Positions 36,386-48,908 of a DNA stretch of 64,000 bases are shown here, in pieces. Source of the stretch: Isoperla grammatica. Lineage: Eukaryota > Arthropoda > Insecta > Plecoptera > Perlodidae. The stretch spans positions 14,282,868 through 14,346,867 of the forward strand of contig OX246746.1 in assembly GCA_945910005.1 (NCBI GenBank), written 5' to 3'. Under the pieces are notes generated by a model, which was given only the letters and a program-made list of their open reading frames with translations, made no database searches and was not told the origin of the DNA. How positions within the stretch are numbered: position 1 is the first letter of the stretch; the number at the start of each line of letters is the position of its first letter. A program made the position numbers and the translations under genes.

Positions 36386-36992
36386 ATGTATCCTTCAATT
36401 TGAATATGCGCCATGACTGAGGAATGTCAGGCTTAGGCTCAAATGTTGGATTATCCTTTGCCCAAGATAACGGTAATCGCAAGACACATCAGACACATCT
36501 CCCTCTAAGTATCCTGGCCATGACTTTGAGGCTCAGCTGATTTTTTTCTGAATTAATTTAAGACTTTTTTTAACTGAAGAGTAGCATTCTGTTGTTATTG
36601 AAACTTAAATTCCATTGAGCCATCAAACGTTAGTAATTTTCTTTAGATTAACACTTCCCAACAATTTACAATAACGTTTACTCCTAGTGAACATTTATAA
36701 ATAAGAAATTAATTAGGCAATTATTTAACTAAAATTTTACGAAATTATTGCGTCATGTATTGCATGGTTGAAACGACAGCTAAAGTTATTAATAATTCTT
36801 CAATTTGTTAAACGTGTACGTGAATAAACTGATTGATTAACAACGGATTACTGACATAGACAAATGAGTGAAAAAATCCGAACCAGCTGGATAGCGAGCA
36901 CTGGTCTTCCACTCTTGCTACTTGCGCTACCAACTATCTGCCAGCCTGATCTGCATGCAAACCCTGCTCGAACATTAGTATTGCACAATATT
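36386..36992. other. No gene; possible short hydrophobic leader at its end
   Basis: AT-rich. An ATG at 36864 opens a frame that begins MSEKIRTSWIASTGLPLLLL and runs into the 54-bp array. See the findings. No promoter or splice evidence was seen. Confidence 0.3.
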
Positions 36993-37960
36993 TCAAGTTA
37001 CCGGTTCAGTTTATGTGCAAACACTGACTATAATACTGGTATCTTGAGGAGCTACTGGTTCAGTTTATCTGCAAGCACTTGCTATAATACTGGTATTTTG
37101 AGGAGCTACTGGTTCAGTTTATGTGCAAACACTGGCTATAATACTGGTATATTGAGGAGCTACTGGTTCAGTTCATGTGCAAATACTGGCTATAATGCTG
37201 GTATATTGAGGAGCTACTGGTTCAGTTTATGTGCAAACACTGGCTATAATACTGGTATCTTGAGGAGCTACTGGTTCAGTTTATATGCAAATACTGGCTA
37301 TAATACTGGTATCTTGAGGAGCTACTGGTTCAGTTTGTGCAAACACTGGCTATAATACTGGTATCTTGAGGAGCTACTGGCTCAGTTTATGTGCAAATAC
37401 TGGCTATAATACTGGTATATTGATGAGCTACTGGTTCAGTTTATGTGCAAGCACTGGCTATAATACTGGTATCTTGAGGAGATAATGGTTCAGTTTATGT
37501 GCAAACATTGGCAATAATACTGGTATCTTGAGGAGCTACTGGTTCAGTTTATGTGCAAATACTGGTATCTTGAGGAGCTACTGGTTCAGTTTATGTGCAA
37601 GCACTGGCTATAATGCTGGTATATTGAGGAGCTACTGGTTCAGTTTATGTGCAAGCACTGGCTATAATGCTGGTATATTGAGGAGCTACTGGTTCAGTTT
37701 ATGTGCAAATACTGGCTATAATACTGGTTTCTTGAGGAGCTACTGGTTCAGTTTATGTGCAAATACTGGTATCTTGAGGAGCTACTGGTTCAGTTTATGT
37801 GCAAACACTGACTATAATACTGGTATCTTGAGGAGCTACTGGTTCAGTTTATGTGCAATCACTGGCTATAATACTGGTATCTTGAGTGGCTACTGATTCA
37901 GTTTATGTGCAAATACTGGCTATAATACTGGTATATTGAAGAGCTACTGGTAAAGTTTAT
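36993..37960 (+). repeat. 54-bp minisatellite, about 18 copies
   Basis: The GGTTCAG anchor occurs at 37003, 37057, 37111, 37165, 37219, 37273, 37327, 37379, 37433, 37487, 37541, 37583, 37637, 37691, 37745, 37787, 37841 and 37895, with a last degenerate copy at 37949. Most spacings are 54. One is 52 (a 2-bp deletion near 37336) and two are 42, from the same 12-bp loss of one TATAATACTGGC-type segment. A 54-bp unit equals 18 codons, so long stretches stay open with a repeated SYWFSLCANTGYNTGILR peptide. The 2-bp deletion shifts the frame. Confidence 0.95.
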
Positions 37961-39038
37961 GTGTAGTATCATCAATTTATAAAATAATGATTTTTAAATA
38001 TTTTTTCTCTTTTGCTATTTATTTATTATTTTAAGAGACATAATCATAATTGAATAAAATACATAAGAATTATTTTTTTAAGCAGTGTCAATTATAGGAA
38101 ATTAATAATTTTACTTGGTGTACTGTTTTATCTATTAGTTTTATATATAAGTCCCGCACATAACGGGTTATAGGTCTCTCCTACATCATTTCAGAGCAAG
38201 ACATTAATAATTTACAGGCTTTCAATTAACTGAACTTGCATGGTATGCATGATTACGATTTGAATATTCCTTTATTTTTGTGACGAGAGCCACTTAAGAC
38301 CCCAAATTACCCCCTTTGAAATGAATATCAATTTATAAAACTTTGTTGTATTAAGGCTCACACCTGTCAGAGTTTCTAGAGAGAATTATTAAAATTGATT
38401 TGAATATTAATTAACTTTTTATATCAATAAGCTGTTCATCAAGACACAAATCAGAAACATTTTCTAATGCGTTTGTTTACTGCATTATTATGCTAAAGGC
38501 GCTTTTTTTTGTGTTCGATAGAGAAACCGTCCGAGTTACAGTTAATGGAGGAAATCTTCAAGGACTTTTGATTATTTTTATATACCTATTCAGAGCAAAG
38601 TTGTCCAGATGTTAAATCTCAAGATTAATATGAATGTCTTCTCGCTCATTTCCGTTATTCATGAAACGCTTTATGTCCCAACGTTCGAGGCCACTTGAAG
38701 ACTGAGCGTTCTAGCCGAAGCTATTACGGCCGCTAATTTGAAGATGGAAATGGCTGTCAAGACTATAAAAGAAGAATCGGTCGCCCAAGGGAAATATTAA
38801 CTAACATTTATTTAAATTGGTGAATAACATCATGACATGGATACGTAATGTACGTGTGGTATGGGACTGCTATAAAGTTAGTAACCTGATAGATTATCTG
38901 AGAGACGACGTATTTGTGACATCACTAACTGTTGGTACTGTTCATCCTATGTCATCCCCGGCGAAAAGTAACATCTTTCATGAGGGATCATGTTGTGGTT
39001 GGTAACTATATGATCACTTACCGGCTGAGTACCGCCAC
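37961..39038. other. No gene or clear element seen
   Basis: AT-rich with short frames only. Confidence 0.5.
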
Positions 39039-39438
39039 TATTATTTATTTATTTTATTGTAATTTAGGCCAGTGTAGGGCACAATGCCCTCTTTAGCCTG
39101 ATGAGGGATGATTGATGAATGATAATGATGAAGGGAGGAGGGGAAGCCTGGTACCGGCACGTAGCCTACTCCTGTCGAGAAGTACCAAGGGGACCATCGG
39201 CTTTACGTCCCATCCGAAAGGACGGTGTAACTTTGACCAGTCATATATAGATTCCTCCACTAACCTGGACTGCAGAGCAGTTAACGAGAAGAACGAATCT
39301 GTTTCAGAAGCTTTTTAACCCTCCAATCTGCTCTAACCAACGGTAACTAGTATTTCAAAGGAGAATGATCACCCATCCACCTCCTGACCTAGCCCGAGGT
39401 TGCTTAATTTCGGTGGTGTTCGTCCTAACCGTTGGCTC
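39039..39438 (-). mobile_element. 5S rRNA-derived SINE (minus strand)
   Basis: On the minus strand the head starts GCCAACGGTTAGGACGAAC and continues CACCGAAATTAAGCAAC, then CTCGGGCTAGG and GTGGATGGGTGA. These match 5S rRNA landmarks, and the 30-base distance from AAGCAAC to the end of GGGTGA equals that of real 5S genes as I recall it. After the 5S-like head comes an unrelated body of about 300 bp, including GGATGGGACGTAAAGCCGAT and TACTTCTCGACAGGAG. It ends in AATAAAATAAATAAATAAT, a LINE-like tail (plus strand 39039-39060). This architecture is that of SINE3-class elements. It has no coding sequence. The target duplication is unresolved. Confidence 0.8.
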
Positions 39439-39777
39439 CTATTTGTTTTCATAGGGTGTCGTGTTGTTTTTATTTTTCCACATCAGAAATGTTTATTCCC
39501 TCTAACAAGAAAATAGTCTTACAATATTACTTCAAATACTTTCGTAGGTTCAGAGCTTGAACTCCATTCTTGGTGAACTTTAATAATACTGTTGCTTCCA
39601 CAAGCTACTAAATTCATAGTTTTATTGAAGATTCTGCTACATTTCTATCGTACTGAAACCTATTCAGTGGGACTAGATAGCACATTGACGATGCTAACGT
39701 GATTAATTTGAAGGCTGCCATTTATGTGTCATTACTTTGTGTGAGTATAATTCACAGGAGTATAAGGTGAGTATAAT
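39439..39777. other. No gene or clear element seen
   Basis: AT-rich spacer between the 5S SINE and the 11-bp array. Confidence 0.45.
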
Positions 39778-39960
39778 TCACACTCAGAGCACACTCAGAG
39801 CACACTCAGAGCACACTCAGAGCACACTCAGAGCCCACTCAGAGCACTCTCAGAGCACACTCAGAGCACACTCAGAGCACACTCAGAGCACAATCAGAGC
39901 ACAATCAGAGCACACTCAGAGCACACTCAGAGCACACTCAGAGCACACTTAGAGCACACG
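39778..39960 (+). repeat. 11-bp minisatellite, about 16 copies
   Basis: CACTCAGAGCA repeats head to tail with few changes (CCC, CTC and CAAT variants). Because 11 is not a multiple of three, each of the three frames reads the same 11-residue pattern (HSEHTQSTLRA) and stays open. Confidence 0.95.
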
Positions 39961-42673
39961 CAACCGAGGACGCCCGGGGTACGTGCGATAATAATTGTGT
40001 TGAAAACGCTCCTCTATCGAAGAATTCATCAATTCATTTTAACAGCCAACAATAAAAGTTTGGACGTTTGCGTGTGCGTAGATCGTCGTAAATATAATTG
40101 CTGTGGCTTGAATCATGTGAACAAAACAGAGTTGCGCCTCGAGTCTTAATTTGTTCACACTTACGCCACACGGCTGCGTTTATGTTACGACTTAAAACGA
40201 GAAAACGTCAACTCTGGAAGCTAAAAACAATCAGACTAGGTAATTTTATAATGCATTGTTATTATTCTCAAACTACTTGGGGCTGTCATGAAGAACAATC
40301 GTTTAAAACTCTTGCCGTTTTCTCGTTAAACTGAAACGTAAATCTATTTTATAATTCAATCAATTGGTGAATTAAACCTACTGTAAGTTGTAGTAAAAAG
40401 TGTATGTAGTAGGGCCAATATAATTCGTTAATTTTTTTAAACATTTTTTTCAAAATTCAAGAATCTAGAGTGACTGTATTTATTATATATATTTGTTTGT
40501 ATATATTGGAAATTATGAATCTAAATTATCAGAAGAAAATTTGACTTTATCACTCTTATAATTTGAAGCAAACCATATGTTTAACGTATTGACATCACGC
40601 TTACAATGATGTGTTTATTTTATTTTTTAATTAGTTACGACTCGTTCTTCCATCTTGTTGTTCACGATTTCCAATACACATTCTACACCACAGCAAAAAT
40701 TATTTAGTCCAATCCGTGTGGCCATTAGAGCAATAATTATTTACTGATTACCATAACCAATAATCTGTTTCTAGCGATTTGTTCCTAAATAAGAGAAATA
40801 CCAAAGATGGATAGCAGCAAATTTTGTAGATTTATATTTAGATATTTTGTTCCCAAAAACATCATTTTAATTTGAATTTGAATTTTGAATTAGTTTCAGT
40901 TAACGGTTTCAGCTTTGGCTTTGTCTGTTAGCTTAGCTGTTGATCACACCAACATCACCGCTGTAATCACACAGTTGACACATAAGATATCTTCCTGGTT
41001 AGTTTCTTTGCTTTCTTCGTATTTCTTCTTCAACTCCAAGAGAGGTTATGAAATTAATACCCACCATATACGTAAGAAGCCGCATGCAACATAATATATA
41101 ACTGTCTACACTTTCAAGCTTCTAGAACATATCCACATTACATTCGTTTATGACTTAGAAAAATGCTCTACACTTATCCTATTTAAAGCAGGGGACGTGC
41201 AACATACAGACATCTAACGCAGGAATATTGTTATTTTTCTGTTCGAAAGACCTTCCCCGCGGCCTACCAACCATTTTCACATGACTGGTGCTATAATTAT
41301 CAACAATCTGTATGGAAACAACTTTTTGTGTTGTCGTAAGAGCCCTGTTTGGAAGAAATATCATGTGCTACTTCCCGTTTAGCATGTTACTGTACCTTGT
41401 CCATGCTACTTTGCTGCCATCGCGTCTCATCAGATCATAATGGGTGGGGGAAAGTTCTAGAATCGTTTAACTTGTTATTTTGTGGTTTTGGTTTCGGCTA
41501 AGATGGATGATAAACGATGCAATCCTATATGTTGACGTTATATAAAAACGACTATTCACAACGTAACTAGTCTCAACTCAGATCTTTATCTACTGCCCCT
41601 TCACGCACTTTGTTTCAACTAAACTTAACAGATTCCTGGTGGTTTTTCAAACATTCGTTATACGGACCGCTTAAAAGAGCGTGCAACCCTCATTAGTCAA
41701 CCCCACTGTGTAAGAACTTTCTAGGTATCCAAACCTAGAGTGCAAGTGCCAAACTTTCGATCATAAAACATTGAAATCATATTTTTTCGAAATGTTTACT
41801 GTAAATTTTACTGCATACCCGATGTAGACGTCTAACCTTGCTCTTTAGACCCTCGCTCACAATCACCATTTATAACTACATTGAACTTTAACCATCGGTA
41901 ACTGGTCTTTAGTGTTCGGAGCATATTTTTCAATTTTATAACATCCCGTGAAGTTACTGGCTTGTTACCTTGAATTAACACTCGCTATTGTAATAAAATA
42001 ACACATTCAAGATCTAACAATATTTCAATGATGTTTTGTACGAAATGAACTCGAAACACTGTCGATTTGAATGAGGCTGCTTTGGCAATTCCGCGTGGAA
42101 TGTCCTCAGTGACATTCCATGAGGTAATAGTTGTGCGTACGTGTCAGCGGCATTGTTCTTCTCCGTTCTCCCTCACACTCCACGGCTGTCGCTATTCACA
42201 CCATTACATAATAGCTTGCGTCAACATTTCGCCCAATACCTTCCGGACTGGTAATGATATAATATCACGAAGCTAAGGGATACGGGAGATGAAGAGAATT
42301 GTGCAAATTTAGCTCCGGCAATGATTTCGTTGGCCAGTATATCTTAGCTGTGATAATTACTAGGCAGGCCCTGTCGTATAGTTGTACGCGCTTTCGTATT
42401 GGGCGGGCATAACCGTCCCCAGCATTGATTTATGATAATATTCGACACAACCACGAGGTTACTTCGTGTTTTGTTGCGCTCTATTGTCTGACCAGAAGTG
42501 GAAGATCTCCTTCAAGTGTCCATCTTTATGTAATCTGCACCCGGTATAGATTGTATCGAGTAGGTCTGCCGGTCGTACGAAGCGACTAAAAGAGACGATG
42601 CTATGTTAATTAATGGCATCGTTTTTTTTTTCGTTTCATTAATGACATTATTAATGACATTAATGATGATTAT
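39961..42673. other. No gene or clear element seen
   Basis: 2.7 kb of AT-rich sequence. Frames at 40098-40334, 41179-41364 and 42067-42276 are short and unrecognised. Confidence 0.5.
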
Positions 42674-42711
42674 TATTTCTTATGTTTTTATTATTATAAT
42701 TATTATTATTA

Positions 42712-42793
<82 letters not shown>

Positions 42794-42794
42794 A

Positions 42795-42830
<36 letters not shown>

Positions 42831-42880
42831 ATTATAATTATTATTATTATTATTATAATTATAATTATTATTACTATTAG
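42674..42880 (+). repeat. (ATT)n microsatellite, about 200 bp
   Basis: Nearly uninterrupted ATT triplets with a few ATA and AAA interruptions near 42793, 42829 and 42855. The poly-Ile and poly-Asn frames here are artefacts. Confidence 0.97.
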
Positions 42881-45329
42881 AGAGATTTGGAGTTTCCAAG
42901 AAATATCAGTTTTCAAAAAAAGTTCATATACGATCGACAAAGCCATCACAGTCATCATTTTCAATTCGACCAACATATGAATGGAATGTTCACTTCCTTC
43001 AGAAATAAAACAGTGTCCAAGGCTTAGTTGCCAATCAACCCAATCAACCTCTTCGCATGATTTCTATCATCAATCACGTTGCTCATATGAAATGTTAAGA
43101 AAACTCCTCCGGGCACCGAAATCTAACGTGTTTCATATCAATATGTAACGGCCATGCACTTGGGTTCTTGTACCTACCGTGTATTGTATTTGTACACGCA
43201 GTGACCAGGCGTGTATGACCCAGATTTCCCTTCCACCCCCACCCCTCCCCTCCCCCCCCCTCCCCCAACCACCCACCCGATGTCTACCTGAACCTCCTCC
43301 CACCGGCCAGTTGCTTGCAAACTGTAGCAGCTATTACATAAGATGCCCTCAAGGCTATTCTCAATAAGAGATTCTTCGCTACTATCTTTCTCATAAAACA
43401 AATCCCTTATAAGATCGTGGCTTGCAACTTATAGTTCAATTTGTAATAAAAAGTATCCATTTAGAGATACATGTATAATACCTTTGTATTCTCATGCATG
43501 ACAGTGAACATTATGCAATGAGCAGGGAATTATACCCCAATGAAATCGAGATAGGCCTAATCGGAAATCTTTCAAGATAGAAAATATATATTCTTAATTC
43601 CCTACGGGCAAAGAAATTGAAGGCCAAAATATACGACGCAGAACAAGTTTAGATTTTAAGAATACGGCTCGACTTTCCAGCTTCTCAGTAGATCGCTTCT
43701 CGTATGTCTGTCTGTCTATCTCTCTTTCTGTCCGTCTGTCTGACTGAGCTTTGCACCACGCTCGAGTAACCCGAAGACATTTGATCCATTAGCATGGATA
43801 CCCGTTGCACTTCGGCTTGCGCACAAACCCACGCGCAATGCGCACAAATCTTCATATCTCCTACAATCTACAATCTATTCAGTGATGTTGAACACTCCTC
43901 GTTTTTGATTTGTGTTCTCAACTTCGTTCTGACTACAAAAAATGTCGTTTGCAAATTTTTGAAATTTCTCACTTCATTTTGGCGGGAGAACAGAGCATGA
44001 AATTTCATATTGAAGTAAAGTTACATTCAAATGAAACAATATAAAATTGTTTAATGATCCAATTACTTATAATTGCATGTTCAAAGAAAATTACTTTCAA
44101 ATATCTAATTTAAGTATCTTTTCATATTTTTAGTAACGCAATGCATATAGATAGATATACTGTCATTTCAATAGTGCGTTTAAATGGATTTTGTCAAAGA
44201 TTCACAATAATAGATCATTTTGGTTTTCAACAGATGTCTAGTAAATTTTAAATAGTGCACAAAGTTGAAATGTACTACGCCATGCAGATTGTTGCGAGAA
44301 ACTACATATTATTACATTGCATTGCATCATTCTGAAACGATTTCCATTCTTTATGATATGTCAATTTCAGCATGATTTAACAAGGTACAATTTTGCAAGA
44401 AACCAGTCAGTATAAGTAAACCATTTACCATGGTCTTTGATAACGTTATTACTTAGTTATCTTGCACTTATAAAGAGAAATTTTTCGAGTGAGTTCTATC
44501 TATATTCTATAATGGGAGCCATCACTCACCGGCTAAACACAATGTTGCCATGTTTCCTTGCTCTATTTGGAATGGTCAACAAGACACATTGGAACCATAT
44601 CACTTGAACGCTGAGTTATAACCATGCGCTGCCACCCACACCAACCCTAACCTTTCCCTAACAAAACCATTTTATCCAAGTACGGTGGTGCCAAAGAGAT
44701 AAGTCATCAAATACCTCACGACTCGTAGTTCACACCTGAAGAGATTAGCATAGCATTAGTATTATAAGGTTGCAATATTTTACCCGGAAGGTATCGGTAC
44801 TTATTTTACGTCCAGTACAATTTGCCTGTCAATGGCGTTATTAAAAATCGTAATATGAATTGTCGAAGAGCGACGTAATAAACCTTCGTAGCCTCCATGG
44901 GTGGGCACATACATGGTTTCGCGTCACTCGCTATACGTAGTTCCCGTTTTAAACTTGTACTCTATATTCAAATAATGATCTCGCTTCGAGTATTAACTAC
45001 CTTTGCGTTAGTTTTGAACCCCTTGGCGCGAGCGTACAGAACATGAGAACTGTCCGTGTATGTAGACGGGCCGAATAACGACGGATGGAAATGATGAATG
45101 AGCGCACTTGATTGCTGAAGGGTAGCAGCAAATCCCTAACGAAGGATTAATGATCTGCTCAGTTCCGCTCGTCGGCTTGGGAGTTCGGAGACTCTTTATA
45201 GTCTTAATTCCCTTGGGCGAAATGAACAGTAAATATAACGATGGTCTTGTTCGTCTAAACTACGTCTTGTCATCATCAACTGGTGCATCATTTGCCTTGT
45301 TGGCCTACCTGGGGTCATCTGTACTAGTC
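42881..45329. other. No gene; C-rich and CTGT patches
   Basis: Includes a C-rich tract at about 43227-43282 and a CTGTCTGTC pyrimidine patch at about 43704-43743. The rest is AT-rich and unrecognised. Confidence 0.5.
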
Positions 45330-45862
45330 CTGACCCTCTGTTTGTACGTTGTTCAATGGTCCCGACAGCTACTCCGCCAGTCCACCTCTTTCCTTAACCA
45401 TGACCCTCTCTTTGTTTGTTTTGTTCAATGGTCTCGACAGCTACTCCGCCAGTCCACCTCTTGCCTTAGTCCTGACCCTCTGTTTGTACGTTGTTCAATG
45501 GTCCCGACAGCTACTCCGCCAGTCTACCATCTTGCCTTAGTCCTGACCCTCTGTTTGTACGTTGTTCAATGGTCCCGACAGCTACTCCGCCAGTCTACCT
45601 CTTTCCTTAACCCTGACCCTCTCTTTGTTTGTTTTGTTCAATGGTCTCGACAGCTACTCCGCCAGTCTACCTCTTGTCTTAGTCCTGACCCTCTGTTTGT
45701 ACGTTGTTCAATGGTCCCGATAGCTACTCCGCCAGTCTACCGTCTTGCCTTAGTCCTGACCCATACTCTCTCTTACTACCTTGTTCAATTGTCCCGCTAG
45801 TCTACCACTTGCCTTAGTCCTGACCCATACCCTCTCTTTGTACCTTGTTCAATTGTCCTGAC
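45330..45862 (+). repeat. 70-72-bp minisatellite with 213-bp higher order
   Basis: GTTCAATGGT or a variant recurs at 45351, 45423, 45493, 45564, 45636, 45706, 45783 and 45847. Spacings are 72, 70, 71, 72, 70, then decay. The three subunits repeat as a block of 213 bp (45351 to 45564, 45423 to 45636, 45493 to 45706), with subunit-specific words such as CTTTCCTTAACC. As 213 is divisible by three, a plus-strand frame from 45150 stays open for 216 codons. I judge it non-coding. Confidence 0.93.
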
Positions 45863-47029
45863 TGATACTCTGAACATTAATGCTTATGATAGATTCTTCT
45901 CAGGAAGTAGATTCAGAGCGACAGTTTGTAACTATGGTGATGTTGTGGAAACTGACATGATATATAATATTATGTATGCCCTGAAGTGGATCTCTTATCA
46001 TTGGGCGATTGTTTTCATCTCTCATCCTTCATAACTTGACAACCAACTCAAATATCACCATTAGTCCATATAGTCCCGACTTGATAGGTTCCTAGCATGT
46101 GAAGCTTTATTACATATCTACAAACCGCATAATATGGAACTACAACGTATAGCTGGCCTTGCCCAAGATCATCCCTTAAACAATTTAAAATAGCATTAAC
46201 AAGAAAGATTTCAATATCAAGGTTATTATTTAAAGTCTTATTTTTTAAGATTGTGTTATTTTAAAAAATGTGTTTTAAAATAAACTCAGAAACAGTCATA
46301 TACTATTCGTTAGTGTTAGGTTCAATTCAAAATATATTATGTGAATTAGAATAGGTGATCTACTGTTTGAGTACTTTCCATTTGGATCTGATTTATCTAT
46401 GTAGTGTGTGTGTGTATATAGACTACTTTCGTACAGTACGGGTAAGTCCGTAAATTCCCAGACCAAACTTCCACCAGGGGATTGACGGACCTTCAAGGAC
46501 AATACTGACAGCGGCAAAATGGTTATCAGTGTATTTTAAAGTGATGAACACAAATCTTTTTAAATGAAAAACATATTATTCCCAAGTTAAAGGTATCTTT
46601 ATGGATCTTATGGTCTAAAACTGTAATCGTTCGGTTATGTTGATTGCCAGAGGTTATGTAGGAAGGTTTCTGTGACGCGCAATAGATCCATCAGATAAAC
46701 GACTGAACGGAGCGTCTAAGAATTGGCGCGATTATGTGAGAAGCCGTGGGGCCTAAACGTGCGATACGACCTGCAAGGCTGATCCAAACATCAATTATTT
46801 CAACAGTCTCGTCGTGAAACATTGCATTTCCAGCGAATTATCGGGCCAGGCCACGTACTTCGGCAATTCATCAACATTCGTCAACCAAAATACAATGACA
46901 CGAAAAATCGAAGTAAATAAAGAACGACCACTTTCTGGCTGCACCTATTTACAAAATCTTGACACCATGCATAACAATTACAAAGTATATATATATAACT
47001 CGACTAGTGCCTATTAAAAGACCTATTAC
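45863..47029. other. No gene or clear element seen
   Basis: AT-rich, with short frames at 46296-46517 and 46814-47017 only. Confidence 0.5.
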
Positions 47030-47125
47030 AATCTGAAAGATATCAGAGTAATGGGTCTAGGTGCTAGGGGTACAATCCCCGGATTTTTCGAGAAATTTCA
47101 GAATTCGTTCCATTTACCATCCAGT
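47030..47125 (+). mobile_element. tRNA-derived SINE fragment
   Basis: GGTGCTAGGGGTACAATCCC resembles a T-arm with box B. It is followed by CGGATTTTTCGAGAAATTTC, a post-tRNA segment like that of the SINE at 12.4 kb. The head is short and the 3' end is unclear. It lies just upstream of a LINE tail. Confidence 0.4.
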
Positions 47126-47164
47126 CTCACTGATGAAATTGTTCTATGCGTATTGCGGTGGTAT

Positions 47165-47350
47165 ATTTTTATATTTAGGGACAATTTCTATTCGTAATTT
47201 TGTTTAGTTCATATATATAATTATATATTTGATTAAGATGTAATTTGTTTCGATTTTCGTTTTGATATAAGTTATTGTATGTTATTCTGTGTCTTACGGC
47301 AACAGCTTTGGCTGCAGGGACCGAATAAAGGTTGTTATTATTATTATTAG
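47165..47350 (+). mobile_element. Non-LTR retrotransposon 3' end, (TTA)n tail
   Basis: AT-rich 3'-UTR-like sequence, then GGCAACAGCTTTGGCTGCAG, GGACCGAATAAAGG and a short (TTA)n tail. The GGGACCGAATAAA signal before a triplet tail is one I associate with truncated LINEs in arthropods. No coding part remains. Confidence 0.6.
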
Positions 47351-48572
47351 GCATACAGTCATTGTGAAGAACACAATAAATTAATTGAGGAACAAATGGG
47401 CTCTTGTAAATTATCACGAGGGTGTAAGGAGCAATTAAATTTGACTCTACCATAATGAATCAAGAGGAAGAGAAACATTCATGTTAGATTGATTACAAGA
47501 AAGCGTATGATTCGTCGCCACATTTTTGGCTGATTCCGATATTGAAATTTTTAAATAAAAAACGTGAACAGTAAACGTTTTGAGGACACAGACGATGAAA
47601 TGGAGAACACTAGAATTAAAATTAAACGAACAGATGTACTGAGTACTGACCCAGTCAAAATTCGACAAGCTATATTTTTTTAAGAAGACTCATTTATAGT
47701 GCACTAAAGTTTTGTCTTTCACGTAGCCTATTGTTTTACATACTTAACAAATCTGAACGTGGCTTAAACATTAATATAGATATAGGCTTTACCACAATTT
47801 TCATTTTTTATAACCAATCCTGATTATGGTGGTTTTCCAGCATACGAAGAGCGAATGTTAAGATGGGTACAACAAATCGGCCACAACCTTACGGTTCTAC
47901 GGTTATTTAGTGTTTTATAAATTTTATCATCCGCTTTGCGTTACACAAATATAAAGCGAGATGATATATTTCTATTTGTTCGATTCTGATGTTGATACGT
48001 TGTGTGGGTGGGTGGGCAGGCTGCGAACGGTTCATGACGATCCCCGTAGGGTAATCAGGATCGCAGACGATTTAAAGAGGTAGCCGAAGGCAGGTTTATG
48101 AATTTAATCACACTATGTGTCTTGCAACCTATGGAAGCCTCGATCTGTAAATCATATACCAGGTTCTCTGTGCCGAGTTTAACCTACGCGGGTATTTCTC
48201 AGCGGATTGCATTCGTTTCTAACTATAATTGAATTTCGATTTCGATGTTTTATTAACGTGTTACGAGATAAAACATAGTTTATGAAAATTATCTAGATTA
48301 ATAAGAGATTAAAAACATAAATATGTACTGTTTTTTTTTTTTAGATTAACTATAATAATTGTAATACAGCTGTTTTTCTTCACATGTTTATGTTTATTTA
48401 TGATTAGCTCAATGCACTCAAGTGTTATTTCACTAAATATAACAAAATAGAGAATCCAATTTTGTTTATTTTGTAGTCAGTTTAAAATGTATGGACTTAT
48501 CATAATGCAAGGTAGGATAGAACGCTATACTTTGTATATTAGCACAGATGAGATGTTTTTCGTTATCTAAAT
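47351..48572. other. No gene or clear element seen
   Basis: AT-rich. No recognisable exon or repeat apart from short T runs. Confidence 0.5.
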
Positions 48573-48908
48573 ACAGATCAACAGTATAACGAGGAATATT
48601 ATTATGAAAATATCAGCCAAACATTATCTATTCGCAATAAAAAATGCGAAATACAAAAATATACAAAATAGAAAACAAGAAAGAGACCCAACCATAGAGT
48701 ACTGGCGATGCAGACATGACTGTGTTATTCTGTGTTATTGTACAGATCAACAGTATAACGAGGAAAATTATCTAGAAACTATAAAAATATGAGCAAACAT
48801 TATCAATTCGCAATACAAAATTCGAAATACTAAATACAAAATAGAAAACAAGAAAGAAATTCAACCATAGAGTTCTGGCGATGCACACAATCATGACTGT
48901 GATATTCG
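48573..48908 (+). repeat. 169-bp tandem duplication
   Basis: ACAGATCAACAGTATAACGA begins at 48573 and again at 48742. Both copies continue through AAACATTATC, TTCGCAATA, AAATAGAAAACAAGAAAGA and TTCTGGCGATGCA-type blocks. They have diverged by several indels, so the duplication is not very recent. Confidence 0.9.

Noticed and set aside
39737..39952. 71-codon Ser/His/Thr-rich frame
   Set aside because: It is the 11-bp minisatellite read in one of three equivalent open frames.
42603..42980. Poly-isoleucine and poly-asparagine frames
   Set aside because: These are direct translations of the (ATT)n microsatellite on both strands.
43690..43708. U2 snRNA-like start ATCGCTTCTCG
   Set aside because: The match stops after 11 bases, and no downstream U2 sequence or snRNA promoter is visible.
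45150..45800. 216-codon plus-strand frame with hydrophobic start
   Set aside because: Most of it is the 213-bp higher-order minisatellite, and the first 60 codons match nothing I know.
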